Shown piece by piece: positions 40,178 to 52,814 of a DNA stretch of 64,000 bases. Every line of letters begins with the position of its first letter. The stretch's first letter is position 1. The notes beneath the pieces were generated by a model that saw only the letters and a program-made list of their open reading frames with translations, did no database searches and had not been told where the DNA came from. This DNA is from Opisthocomus hoazin (lineage: Eukaryota; Chordata; Aves; Opisthocomiformes; Opisthocomidae). The stretch covers positions 806,001 through 870,000 of the forward strand of contig NC_134428.1 of NCBI RefSeq assembly GCF_030867145.1, read 5' to 3'. Position numbers and translations under genes: made by a program.

Positions 40178-41016
40178 AGCTCGCAGCCAGAAGAGGCTAG
40201 CCTGGAAAGCTGTTGCTCAGCCTCATCTGCTCATGGCACAGCTCGCACAGAGGCACAGAGACGGGGGCTGCTTGCTTGTCTTCCAACCTCAAACTTCAAA
40301 CGTAGATTTGGGGGTTCGTGCAGGGGACCTCCGGCAGCCCTGCTCGCAAAATGCGAACGTCTGAAGATAGCTCGCAGCCACAAAGAGCTAGCCTGGAAAG
40401 CTGTTGCTCAGCCTCATCTGCCCATGGCACTGCTCGCACAGAGGCACAGAGACTGGGGCTGCTTGCTTGTCTTGCCACCTCAAACTTCAAACGTAACTTT
40501 GGGGGTCCGTGCAGGTGGCCTGCTGGAGCCCTGCTCCAAAAATGCGAACGTCTGCAGATAGCTCGCAGCCACAAAGAGCTAGCCTGGAAAGCTGTTGCTC
40601 AGCCTAATCTGCCCATGGCACTGCTCGCACAGAGGCACAGAGACAGGGTCTGCTTTCTTGTCTTGCCACCTCAAACTTCAAACGTAGATTAGGTGGTCAA
40701 TGCATGGGGCCTGCTGGAGCCCTGCTCCGAAAATGCGAACGTCTGCAGATAGCTCGCAGGCAGAAAGATCTAGCCTGGAAAGCTGTTGCTCAGCCTCATC
40801 TGCCCATGGCACTGCTCGCACAGAGGCACAGAGACTGGGACTGCTTGCTTGTCTTGCCCCCTCAGACTTCAAACGTAACTTTGAGAGTTCGTGCAGGGGG
40901 CCTCCGGCAGCGCTGCTATGAAAATGCGAACGTCTGCACATAGCTCGCAGCCAGAAAGAGCTAGCCTGGAAAGCTGTTGCTCAGCCTCGTCTGCTCATGG
41001 CACTGCTCGCACAGAG
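40178..41016. repeat. 191-bp tandem repeat, array 7 (4.4 units)
   Basis: Same unit number and unit order as array 6. Confidence 0.93.
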
Positions 41017-41282
41017 CAGTCACTAGCAGATCAGGGGCTCCGCAGAACGTGCAGTGTAGTGCTGCGAGTCACGTAGACAGAAGGACACAAAATGACACAT
41101 GCAAAGAAAGCTTTAAAATTCAAAGACAGGCTTCTCTTCCTCTTGCTACCTTTGCACAAAGTCTACTGCAAGCTAACAATATTTGCAAAGATAAACATCT
41201 GGAGTATATTAGGATGGTCAGATGCAGTTAGTGTCATCTGTCCCATTACAGATCATATCTGTGACTTAAATTGCTGAAAAAC

Positions 41283-41672
41283 TGTTTCGGTTTCGGCTGT
41301 CGCCGGCAAAAAAAGCGCCACGCGGCCGCCCCTCCCCCCGCCGGCGTGCGGAGGAGAATGAAAAGAAAGAGGCAGAAACAGGTGGGTCGGGATAAGGGCA
41401 GTTTAACAGAACAGCAAACAGAGGGAAAACAGGAACAACAACGATACAAATAAGGAGAAAGCACAACAACGAACCGTACAACCCAGACAGCTGCTCTCCC
41501 GAAACAGGACCGGCGCTGCGTCCCCCCAAGCCGCGAGTGCCTTCCCGCCGCCCCGCCCCCCCCACCGGAACCCAGCGTGATGTCACAGGGTATGGAACAC
41601 CGGGCTCTGTTCGGCCAGGTGGGGTCAGCCCCCCCCCCCCCGGCTGCGCCCCTTCCTGGAGTCCGGTGAAAA
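41283..41672 (-). mobile_element. LTR copy 8, mosaic, fused to satellite
   Basis: 390 bp, same variant set as copies 6 and 7. CRE reads TGATGTCA. Confidence 0.82.
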
Positions 41673-43037
41673 TGAGAACACATCAGAACACATCAGAACC
41701 AAACAGAACACAGCAGAACACTACACATGTGAAGACAAGAGAACACAACAGAACAAAACAGAACACTACACACTTGAAGAGAACAGAACACAACAGAACA
41801 CTTCACATGTGAACACATCAGAACACAATAGAACGAAACAGAACACTACACATCAGAACATCACAGAACCCAAGAGAATACAACAGAACACAACAGAAGA
41901 CTACGGAACACAGTAGAACACTACACATGAGAACACATCAGAACACAACAGAACACACAGAACACAACAGAACACCACTGAACACAACAGAACACAACAG
42001 AACACAACAGAACACAAAAGAACACTGCACACGAGAACACATCAGAACACAAGAGAACACAAGAGAACACAACACTTCAGAACACAACAGAACACATCAG
42101 AACACATCATAACACAGCAGAACACAACAGAACACTACACAGCACTACAAAATGCTACATGTGAAGTAATCAGAACACAACAGAACACAACACAACACTA
42201 TACATGAGTACACATCAGAACACAACAGAACACCACAGAACACTACACATGAGAACACAATAGAACACAACAGAACACAACAGAACACAAAAGAACACTG
42301 CACCTGAGAACACATCAGAACACAACAGAACACAACAGAACACAACAGAACACAAAAGAACACTACACGAGAACACATCAGTACAAAACAGAACACAACA
42401 CAACACATGAAGACACAACAGAACACAAAAGAACACAATAGAACACAACACAATACTACACATGAGAACACATCAGAACACAACAGAACACACAAGAACA
42501 CAACAGAACATGAGAACACTACACATGTGAACAGAATTGAACACAATAGAACACAACAGAACAAAACAGAAGAGAACAGAACAGAACACTACACATGAGA
42601 ACACAACAGAACACAACAGAACACAAAAGAACACAACAGAACAGTACACATGAGAATACATCAGAACATCAGAGAACACAACAGAACACAACATAACACA
42701 GCAGAACACATCAGAACACAGGAGAATACTATAAATGAGAACACAAGAAAACATATCAGAACACAATAGAACACTACACATCAGAACACAATAGAACACA
42801 TCAGAACAAAACAGAAAAAAACAGAACAGAACCAAAAAGAATACAATACATCAGAACACAAAAGAACACATCAGAACACATCAGAACACAACAGAACACA
42901 ACAGAACACAACAAAAAACAACAGAACACTAAAAATGAGTACACATCAGAACACAGGAGAACACAACACAATATTACAGAACGCAAGAGAATACTAAATG
43001 TGAACACAACAGAACAGAAGAAAGAAAGAAAACAGAA
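41673..43037. repeat. 10-bp-period satellite, block 8 (short form)
   Basis: 1365 bp; it keeps CACTACACATGAGAACACAATAG near 42240, where the other short blocks have CACTACACGAG. Confidence 0.95.
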
Positions 43038-43256
43038 TTAATTGCTTGGACAGGTTGCAAAAAAAATATATACATATTCCCTGAGGGATAGGTTCTTAGC
43101 TATGTAAACTTTTCCTATGTCCAAACAAATAATTAATTCAAATAGTGTTACATGTCATTACAGAAATTGTATATCTGATGTTTCCTTCTTCAGTAGTTAT
43201 CCCTAAACAAACTGTATACTGTGCTAACCACATATGCTTCTAGTATTAGAGCATGT

Positions 43257-43904
43257 AGCTCGCAGCCAGAAGAGGCTAGCCTGGAAAGCTGTTGCTCAGC
43301 CTCATCTGCTCATGGCACAGCTCGCACAGAGGCACAGAGACGGGGGCTGCTTGCTTGTCTTCCAACCTCAAACTTCAAACGTAGATTTGGGGGTTCGTGC
43401 AGGGGACCTCCGGCAGCCCTGCTCGCAAAATGCGAACGTCTGAAGATAGCTCGCAGCCACAAAGAGCTAGCCTGGAAAGCTGTTGCTCAGCCTCATCTGC
43501 CCATGGCACTGCTCGCACAGAGGCACAGAGACTGGGGCTGCTTGCTTGTCTTGCCACCTCAAACTTCAAACGTAACTTTGGGGGTCCGTGCAGGTGGCCT
43601 GCTGGAGCCCTGCTCCAAAAATGCGAACGTCTGCAGATAGCTCGCAGCCACAAAGAGCTAGCCTGGAAAGCTGTTGCTCAGCCTCATCTGCCCATGGCAC
43701 TGCTCGCACAGAGGCACAGAGACTGGGACTGCTTGCTTGTCTTGCCCCCTCAGACTTCAAACGTAACTTTGAGAGTTCGTGCAGGGGGCCTCCGGCAGCG
43801 CTGCTATGAAAATGCGAACGTCTGCACATAGCTCGCAGCCAGAAAGAGCTAGCCTGGAAAGCTGTTGCTCAGCCTCGTCTGCTCATGGCACTGCTCGCAC
43901 AGAG
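43257..43904. repeat. 191-bp tandem repeat, array 8 (3.4 units)
   Basis: It lacks the AGACAGGGTCTGC unit present in arrays 6, 7 and 9. Confidence 0.93.
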
Positions 43905-44170
43905 CAGTCACTAGCAGATCAGGGGCTCCGCAGAACGTGCAGTGTAGTGCTGCGAGTCACGTAGACAGAAGGACACAAAATGACACATGCAAAGAAAGCT
44001 TTAAAATTCAAAGACAGGCTTCTCTTCCTCTTGCTACCTTTGCACAAAGTCTACTGCAAGCTAACAATATTTGCAAAGATAAACATCTGGAGTATATTAG
44101 GATGGTCAGATGCAGTTAGTGTCATCTGTCCCATTACAGATCATATCTGTGACTTAAATTGCTGAAAAAC

Positions 44171-44588
44171 TGTTTCGGTTTCGGCTGCCGCCGGCAAAAA
44201 AAGCGCCACGCGGCCGCCCCTCCCCCCGCCGGCGTGCGGAGGAGAATGAAAAGAAAGAGGCAGAAACAGGTGGGTCGGGATAAGGGCAGTTTAACAGAAC
44301 AGCAAACAGAGGGAAAACAGGAACAACAACGATACAAATAAGGAGAAAGCACAACAACGAACCGTACAACCCAGACAGCCGCTCTCCCGAAACAGGACCG
44401 GCGCTGCGTCCCCCCAAGCCGCGAGTGCCTTCCCGCCGCCCCGCCCCCCCCACCGGAACCCAGCGTGATGTCACAGGGTATGGAACACCGGGCTCTGTTC
44501 GGCCAGGTGGGGTCAGCCCCCCCCCCCCGGCTGCGCCCCTTCCTGGAGTCCGGTGAAAATTAACCCTGTCCTGGCCGAACCCAGGACA
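44171..44588 (-). mobile_element. Full-length LTR, hybrid flanks (4th)
   Basis: 418 bp, spacer R on the left, spacer U on the right. CRE reads TGATGTCA. Confidence 0.85.
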
Positions 44589-45014
44589 TACAGCATTCAG
44601 CACTGGCAGGACAAGGCAACACCACCACCTCTTCCTGAACTGGTAAACGAGTTTCTGGATTTTAGGGAAGTCTAACTAGTTTGAAATCCCTTACTGAAAT
44701 CGCACTGCGAGAACTGGCACCCTTCCACCACCACCCAGCTAGCCGTTAATGTCACTAGCAGATCAGGGGCTCCGCAGAACGTGCAGTGTAGTGCTGCGAG
44801 TCACGTAGACAGAAGGACACAAAATGACACATGCAAAGAAAGCTTTAAAATTCAAAGGCAGACTTCTCTTCCTCTTGCTACCTTTGCACAAAGTCTACTG
44901 CAAGCTAACAATATTTGCAAAGATAAACATCTGGAGTATATTAGGATGGTCAGATGCAGTTAGTGTCATCTGTCCCATTACAGATCATATCTGTGACTTA
45001 AATTGCTGAAAAAC

Positions 45015-45402
45015 TGTTTCGGTTTCGGCTGCCGCCGGCAACAAAAGCGCCACGCAGCCGCCCCTCCCCCTGCCGGCGTGCGGAGGAGAATGAAAAGAAA
45101 GAGGCAGAAACAGGTGGGTCGGGATAAGGGCAGTTTAACAGAACAGCAAACAGAGGGAAAACAGGAACAACAACGATACAAATAAGGAGAAAACACAACA
45201 ACGAACCGTACAACCCAGACAGCTGCTCTGCCGAAACAGGACCGGCGCTGCGTCCCCCCAAGCCGCGAGTGCCTTCCCGCCGCCCCGCCCTCCCCACCGG
45301 AACCCAGCGTGACGTCACAGGGTATGGAACACTGGGCTCTGTTTGGCCAGGTGGGGTCAGCCCCTCCCCCCGGCTGCGCCCCTTCCTGGAGTCCGGTGAA
45401 AA
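45015..45402 (-). mobile_element. LTR copy 9, fused to satellite
   Basis: 388 bp, copy-1-like variants but one GAG fewer in GGAGGAGAATG. CRE intact at 45310-45317. Confidence 0.85.
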
Positions 45403-46765
45403 TGAGAACACATCAGAACACATCAGAACCAAACAGAACACAGCAGAACACTACACATGTGAAGACAAGAGAACACAACAGAACAAAACAGAACACTACA
45501 CACTTGAAGAGAACAGAACACAACAGAACACTTCACATGTGAACACATCAGAACACAATAGAACGAAACAGAACACTACACATCAGAACATCACAGAACC
45601 CAAGAGAATACAACAGAACACAACAGAAGACTACGGAACACAGTAGAACACTACACATGAGAACACATCAGAACACAACAGAACACACAGAACACAACAG
45701 AACACCACTGAACACAACAGAACACAACAGAACACAACAGAACACAAAAGAACACTGCACACGAGAACACATCAGAACACAAGAGAACACAAGAGAACAC
45801 AACACTTCAGAACACAACAGAACACATCAGAACACATCATAACACAGCAAAACACAACAGAACACTACACAGCACTACAAAATGCTACATGTGAAGTAAT
45901 CAGAACACAACAGAACACAACAGAACACTATACATGAGTACACATCAGAACACAACAGAACACCACAGAACACTACACGAGAACACAATAGAACACAACA
46001 GAACACAACAGAACACAAAAGAACACTGCACCTGAGAACACATCAGAACACAACAGAACACAACAGAACACAACAGAACACAAAAGAACACTACACGAGA
46101 ACACATCAGTACAAAACAGAACACAACACAACACATGAAGACACAACAGAACACAAAAGAACACAATAGAACACAACACAATACTACACATGAGAACACA
46201 TCAGAACACAACAGAACACACAAGAACACAACAGAACATGAGAACACTACACATGTGAACAGAATTGAACACAATAGAACACAACAGAACAAAACAGAAG
46301 AGAACAGAACAGAACACTACACATGAGAACACAACAGAACACAACAGAACACAAAAGAACACAACAGAACAGTACACATGAGAATACATCAGAACATCAG
46401 AGAACACAACAGAACACAACATAACACAGCAGAACACATCAGAACACAGGAGAATACTATAAATGAGAACACAAGAAAACATATCAGAACACAATAGAAC
46501 ACTACACATCAGAACACAATACAACACATCAGAACAAAACAGAAAAAAACAGAACAGAACCAAAAAGAATACAATACATCAGAACACAAAAGAACACATC
46601 AGAACACAGCAGAACACAACAGAACACAACAGAACACAACAAAAAACAACAGAACACTAAAAATGAGTACACATCAGAACACAGGAGAACACAACACAAT
46701 ATTACAGAACGCAAGAGAATACTAAATGTGAACACAACAGAACAGAAGAAAGAAAGAAAACAGAA
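45403..46765. repeat. 10-bp-period satellite, block 9 (short form)
   Basis: 1363 bp; private changes include AACACAGCAAAACAC near 45845. Confidence 0.95.
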
Positions 46766-46984
46766 TTAATTGCTTGGACAGGTTGCAAAAAAAATATATA
46801 CATATTCCCTGAGGGATAGGTTCTTAGCTATGTAAACTTTTCCTATGTTCAAACAAATAATTAATTCAAATAGTGTTACATGTCATTACAGAAATTGTAT
46901 ATCTGATGTTTCCTTCTTCAGTAGTTATCCCTAAACAAACTGTATACTGTGCTAACCACATATGCTTCTAGTATTAGAGCATGT

Positions 46985-47823
46985 AGCTCGCAGCCAGAAG
47001 AGGCTAGCCTGGAAAGCTGTTGCTCAGCCTCATCTGCTCATGGCACAGCTCGCACAGAGGCACAGAGACGGGGGCTGCTTGCTTGTCTTCCAACCTCAAA
47101 CTTCAAACGTAGATTTGGGGGTTCGTGCAGGGGACCTCCGGCAGCCCTGCTCGCAAAATGCGAACGTCTGAAGATAGCTCGCAGCCACAAAGAGCTAGCC
47201 TGGAAAGCTGTTGCTCAGCCTCATCTGCCCATGGCACTGCTCGCACAGAGGCACAGAGACTGGGGCTGCTTGCTTGTCTTGCCACCTCAAACTTCAAACG
47301 TAACTTTGGGGGTCCGTGCAGGTGGCCTGCTGGAGCCCTGCTCCAAAAATGCGAACGTCTGCAGATAGCTCGCAGCCACAAAGAGCTAGCCTGGAAAGCT
47401 GTTGCTCAGCCTAATCTGCCCATGGCACTGCTCGCACAGAGGCACAGAGACAGGGTCTGCTTTCTTGTCTTGCCACCTCAAACTTCAAACGTAGATTAGG
47501 TGGTCAATGCATGGGGCCTGCTGGAGCCCTGCTCCGAAAATGCGAACGTCTGCAGATAGCTCGCAGGCAGAAAGATCTAGCCTGGAAAGCTGTTGCTCAG
47601 CCTCATCTGCCCATGGCACTGCTCGCACAGAGGCACAGAGACTGGGACTGCTTGCTTGTCTTGCCCCCTCAGACTTCAAACGTAACTTTGAGAGTTCGTG
47701 CAGGGGGCCTCCGGCAGCGCTGCTATGAAAATGCGAACGTCTGCACATAGCTCGCAGCCAGAAAGAGCTAGCCTGGAAAGCTGTTGCTCAGCCTCGTCTG
47801 CTCATGGCACTGCTCGCACAGAG
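46985..47823. repeat. 191-bp tandem repeat, array 9 (4.4 units)
   Basis: Same unit order as arrays 6 and 7. Confidence 0.93.
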
Positions 47824-48089
47824 CAGTCACTAGCAGATCAGGGGCTCCGCAGAACGTGCAGTGTAGTGCTGCGAGTCACGTAGACAGAAGGACACAAAAT
47901 GACACATGCAAAGAAAGCTTTAAAATTCAAAGACAGGCTTCTCTTCCTCTTGCTACCTTTGCACAAAGTCTACTGCAAGCTAACAATATTTGCAAAGATA
48001 AACATCTGGAGTATATTAGGATGGTCAGATGCAGTTAGTGTCATCTGTCCCATTACAGATCATATCTGTGACTTAAATTGCTGAAAAAC

Positions 48090-48509
48090 TGTTTCGGTTT
48101 CGGCTGTCGCCGGCAACAAAAGCGCCACGCGGCCGCCCCTCCCCCCGCCGGCGTGCGGAGGAGAATGAAAAGAAAGAGGCAGAAACAGGTGGGTCGGGAT
48201 AAGGGCAGTTTAACAGAACAGCAAACAGAGGGAAAACAGGAACAACAACGATACAAATAAGGAGAAAGCACAACAACGAACCGTACAACCCAGACAGCTG
48301 CTCTCCCGAAACAGGACCGGCGCTGCGTCCCCCCAAGCCGCGAGTGCCTTCCCGCCGCCCCGCCCCCCCCCACCGGAACCCAGCGTGATGTCACAGGGTA
48401 TGGAACACCGGGCTCTGTTCGGCCAGGTGGGGTCAGCCCCCCCCCCCCCGGCTGCCCCCCTTCCTGGAGTCCGGTGAAAATTAACCCTGTCCTGGCCGAA
48501 CCCAGGACA
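48090..48509 (-). mobile_element. Full-length LTR, hybrid flanks (5th)
   Basis: 420 bp, GTCGCC and TGATGTCA variants; long C runs near 48364 and 48440. Confidence 0.85.
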
Positions 48510-48935
48510 TACAGCATTCAGCACTGGCAGGACAAGGCAACACCACCACCTCTTCCTGAACTGGTAAACGAGTTTCTGGATTTTAGGGAAGTCTAACTAG
48601 TTTGAAATTCCTTACTGAAATCGCACTGCGAGAACTGGCACCCTTCCACCACCACCCAGCTAGCCGTTAATGTCACTAGCAGATCAGGGGCTCCGCAGAA
48701 CGTGCAGTGTAGTGCTGCGAGTCACGTAGAGAGAAGGACACAAAATGACACATGCAAAGAAAGCTTTAAAATTCAAAGGCAGACTTCTCTTCCTCTTGCT
48801 ACCTTTGCACAAAGTCTACTGCAAGCTAACAATATTTGCAAAGATAAACATCTGGAGTATATTAGGATGGTCAGATGCAGTTAGTGTCATCTGTCCCATT
48901 ACAGATCATATCTGTGACTTAAATTGCTGAAAAAC

Positions 48936-49326
48936 TGTTTCGGTTTCGGCTGCCGCCGGCAACAAAAGCGCCACGCAGCCGCCCCTCCCCCTGCCGGCGT
49001 GCGGAGGAGGAGAATGAAAAGAAAGAGGCAGAAACAGGTGGGTCGGGATAAGGGCAGTTTAACAGAACAGCAAACAGAGGGAAAACAGGAACAACAACGA
49101 TACAAATAAGGAGAAAACACAACAACGAACCGTACAACCCAGACAGCTGCTCTGCCGAAACAGGACCGGTGCTGCGTCCCCCCAAGCCGCGAGTGCCTTC
49201 CCGCCGCCCCGCCCTCCCCACCGGAACCCAGCGTGACGTCACAGGGTATGGAACACTGGGCTCTGTTTGGCCAGGTGGGGTCAGCCCCTCCCCCCGGCTG
49301 CGCCCCTTCCTGGAGTCCGGTGAAAA
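48936..49326 (-). mobile_element. LTR copy 10, fused to satellite
   Basis: 391 bp, copy-1-like variants. CRE intact at 49234-49241. Last LTR of the array. Confidence 0.85.
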
Positions 49327-50679
49327 TGAGAACACATCAGAACCAAACAGAACACAGCAGAACACTACACATGTGAAGACAAGAGAACACAACAGAACAA
49401 AACAGAACACTACACACTTGAAGAGAACAGAACACAACAGAACACTTCACATGTGAACACATCAGAACACAATAGAACGAAACAGAACACTACACATCAG
49501 AACGTCACAGAACCCAAGAGAATACAACAGAACACAACAGAAGACTACGGAACACAGTAGAACACTACACATGAGAACACATCAGAACACAACAGAACAC
49601 ACAGAACACAACAGAACACCACTGAACACAACAGAACACAACAGAACACAACAGAACACAAAAGAACACTGCACACGAGAACACATCAGAACACAAGAGA
49701 ACACAAGAGAACACAACACTTCAGAACACAACAGAACACATCAGAACACATCATAACACAGCAGAACACAACAGAACACTACACAGCACTACAAAATGCT
49801 ACATGTGAAGTAATCAGAACACAACAGAACACAACAGAACACTATACATGAGTACACATCAGAACACAACAGAACACCACAGAACACTACACGAGAACAC
49901 AATAGAACACAACAGAACACAACAGAACACAAAAGAACACTGCACCTGAGAACACATCAGAACACAACAGAACACAACAGAACACAACAGAACACAAAAG
50001 AACACTACACGAGAACACATCAGTACAAAACAGAACACAACACAACACATGAAGACACAACAGAACACAAAAGAACACAATAGAACACAACACAATACTA
50101 CACATGAGAACACATCAGAACACAACAGAACACACAAGAACACAACAGAACATGAGAACACTACACATGTGAACAGAATTGAACACAATAGAACACAACA
50201 GAACAAAACAGAAGAGAACAGAACAGAACACTACACATGAGAACACAACAGAACACAACAGAACACAAAAGAACACAACAGAACAGTACACATGAGAATA
50301 CATCAGAACATCAGAGAACACAACAGAACACAACATAACACAGCAGAACACATCAGAACACAGGAGAATACTATAAATGAGAACACAAGAAAACATATCA
50401 GAACACAATAGAACACTACACATCAGAACACAATAGAACACATCAGAACAAAACAGAAAAAAACAGAACAGAACCAAAAAGAATACAATACATCAGAACA
50501 CAAAAGAACACATCAGAACACAGCAGAACACAACAGAACACAACAGAACACAACAAAAAACAACAGAACACTAAAAATGAGTACACATCAGAACACAGGA
50601 GAACACAACACAATATTACAGAACGCAAGAGAATACTAAATGTGAACACAACAGAACAGAAGAAAGAAAGAAAACAGAA
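49327..50679. repeat. 10-bp-period satellite, block 10 (short form)
   Basis: 1353 bp, the same form as blocks 4 and 5. Last satellite block. Confidence 0.95.
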
Positions 50680-50898
50680 TTAATTGCTTGGACAGGTTGC
50701 AAAAAAAATATATACATATTCCCTGAGGGATAGGTTCTTAGCTATGTAAACTTTTCCTATGTCCAAACAAATAATTAATTCAAATAGTGTTACATGTCAT
50801 TACAGAAATTGTATATCTGATGTTTCCTTCTTCAGTAGTTATCCCTAAACAAACTGTATACTGTGCTAACCACATATGCTTCTAGTATTAGAGCATGT

Positions 50899-52241
50899 AG
50901 CTCGCAGCCAGAAGAGGCTAGCCTGGAAAGCTGTTGCTCAGCCTCATCTGCTCATGGCACAGCTCGCACAGAGGCACAGAGACGGGGGCAGCTTGCTTGT
51001 CTTCCCACCTCAAACTTCAAACGTAGATTTGGGGGTTCGTGCAGGGGACCTCCGGCAGCCCTGCTCGCAAAATGCGAACGTCTGAAGATAGCTCGCAGCC
51101 ACAAAGAGCTAGCCTGGAAAGCTGTTGCTCAGCCTCATCTGCCCATGGCACTACTCGCACATAGGCACAGAGACTGGGGCTGCTTGCTTGTCTTGCCACC
51201 TCAAACTTCAAACATAGCTTAGGTGGTCCGTGCAAGTAGCCTCTAGCAGCCCTGCTCCGAAAATGCGAACGTCTGCAGATAGCTCGCAGCCACAAAGAGC
51301 TAGCCTGGAAAGCTGTTACTCAGCCTCATCTGTCCATGGCACTGCTCGCACAGAGGCACAGAGACTGGGGGTGCTTGCTTGTTTTGCCACATCAAATGTC
51401 AGACGTATCTTTGGGGGTCCGTGCTGGGGGCCTCCAGCAGCCCTGCTTTGAAAATGCGAACGTCTGCAGATAACTGGCAGGCAGAAGAGTCTAGCCTGGA
51501 AAGCTGTTGCTCAGCCTCATCTGCCCATGGCACTGCTCGCACAGAGGCACAGAGACTGGGGCTGCTTGCTTGTACTGCCACCTAAAACTTCAAACATATC
51601 TGTAGGGGTACATGAAGGGGGCCTCCGCAGCCCTGCTCTGAAAATGCAAACGTCTGCAGATAAGTGGCCGCCAGAATGAGCTAGGCTGGAAAGCTGTTCC
51701 TCAGCCTCATCTGCCCATGGCACTGCTCGCACAGAGGCACAGAGACTGGGGCTGCTTGCTTGTCTTGCCTCCTTAAACTTCAAAAGTAGCTTTGGGTGTT
51801 CGTGATTTGGGCCTCCGGCAGCCCTGCTCCCTAAATGCGAACGTCTGCAGATAGCTCGCAGTCAGAAAGATCTAGCCTGGAAAGCTGTTGCTCAGCCTCA
51901 TCTGCCCATGGCACTGCTCACGCAGAGGCACAGAGACTGGGGCTGCTTCCTTGTACTGCCACCTAAAACTTCAAGCATATCTTTAGTGGTACATGCAGGG
52001 GGCCTCCGCAGCCCTGCTCTGAAATTGCGAACGTCTGCAGATAACTGGCAGCCAGAAAGAGCTAGCCTGGAAAGCTGTTGCTCAGCCTCGTCTGCCCATG
52101 GCACTGCTCGCACAGAGGCACAGAGACTGGGGCTGCTTGCTTGTCTTGCCCCCTCAAAATTCAAACGTTGCTTACGTGGTCCGTGCAGGTGGCCTCTGGC
52201 AGCCCTGCTCTGAAAATGCGAACGTCTGCATGTAGCTCACA
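50899..52241. repeat. 191-bp tandem repeat, terminal array (7 units)
   Basis: 1343 bp. The first two or three units are close to those of the other arrays. Units from about 51230 onwards diverge progressively (for example AACATATCTGTAGGGGTACATG, CGTGATTTGGGCC) and keep the 191-bp spacing only approximately. The last unit fades into unique sequence at AGCTCACAGCTTAACAGG. These look like old edge units outside the amplified and homogenised part. Confidence 0.9.
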
Positions 52242-52640
52242 GCTTAACAGGAAGAATGATGTGGGGAGTTTGAATCGTAAGAATGGGTCATTCCTCCCTT
52301 TTCGCCACCGCTGTTTGAGCAAGAGCGAAGTGTAGTTCCGCAGGCATTTGTGACCAGCTGCAGTTCGCGTAACGCACTTTCCATGGGTCTCGCACCACAG
52401 ATGGGGAAGATACTGCGGAAAAGTCACCTGCTGTGCTTACACGTGACAGGTAGTGATGGTCTGGGGCTGTGACTGCCCTGAGGTAGGGGTTCTCGCTGCT
52501 GCAGAAAGCCAGCAGCAGGCAGTTAATACAGAGTTGTTGCAAAGTGTTTCCTCCTCATCCCTCCCAAATGAATAGAGACAGTGTTTATTAGGGAACTCGG
52601 TCACCAAGATGTGTGGGTTTTTTATTCTTTCAACCCTCAG
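52242..52640. other. Unique flank between satellite and NDEL1 exon
   Basis: No repeat or exon is recognised. It ends in a pyrimidine-rich tract and CAACCCTCAG, the splice acceptor of the following NDEL1 exon, so at least its right part is intron. Confidence 0.6.
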
Positions 52641-52814
52641 ACTTACGGCAAGAGCTAGCAGTACGGGAGAGGCAACAAGAAGTCACCCGAAAGTCAGCGC
52701 CCAGTTCTCCGACTCTAGACTGTGAAAAGATGGATTCGGCTGTCCAGGCATCTCTCTCCTTGCCAGCTACACCTGTTGGAAAAGGATTGGAAAATAGTTT
52801 TCCTTCCCCAAAAT
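52641..52814 (+). CDS. NDEL1: NDEL1 internal exon (first one visible)
   Basis: This 174-bp exon encodes the end of the NDEL1 coiled coil and the start of its regulatory C-terminal region: [47 protein letters not shown] and SFPSPK. NDEL1 is a dynein regulator that binds LIS1 and acts at centrosomes, kinetochores and in neuronal migration. The proline-directed sites SSPT, ATPV and PSPK, known targets of mitotic kinases in this family, are kept. The acceptor is CAACCCTCAG. The frame needs one base after AAA, giving a donor T followed by GTATAA, which is weak and changes the family Ala at this junction to Ser. Exons for the first half of the protein are not found to the left. Confidence 0.88.

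Noticed and set aside
15400..50679. Regular repeats resembling a CRISPR array
   Set aside because: There are no unique spacers between identical repeats, the period is 10 bp, and the genome is vertebrate.
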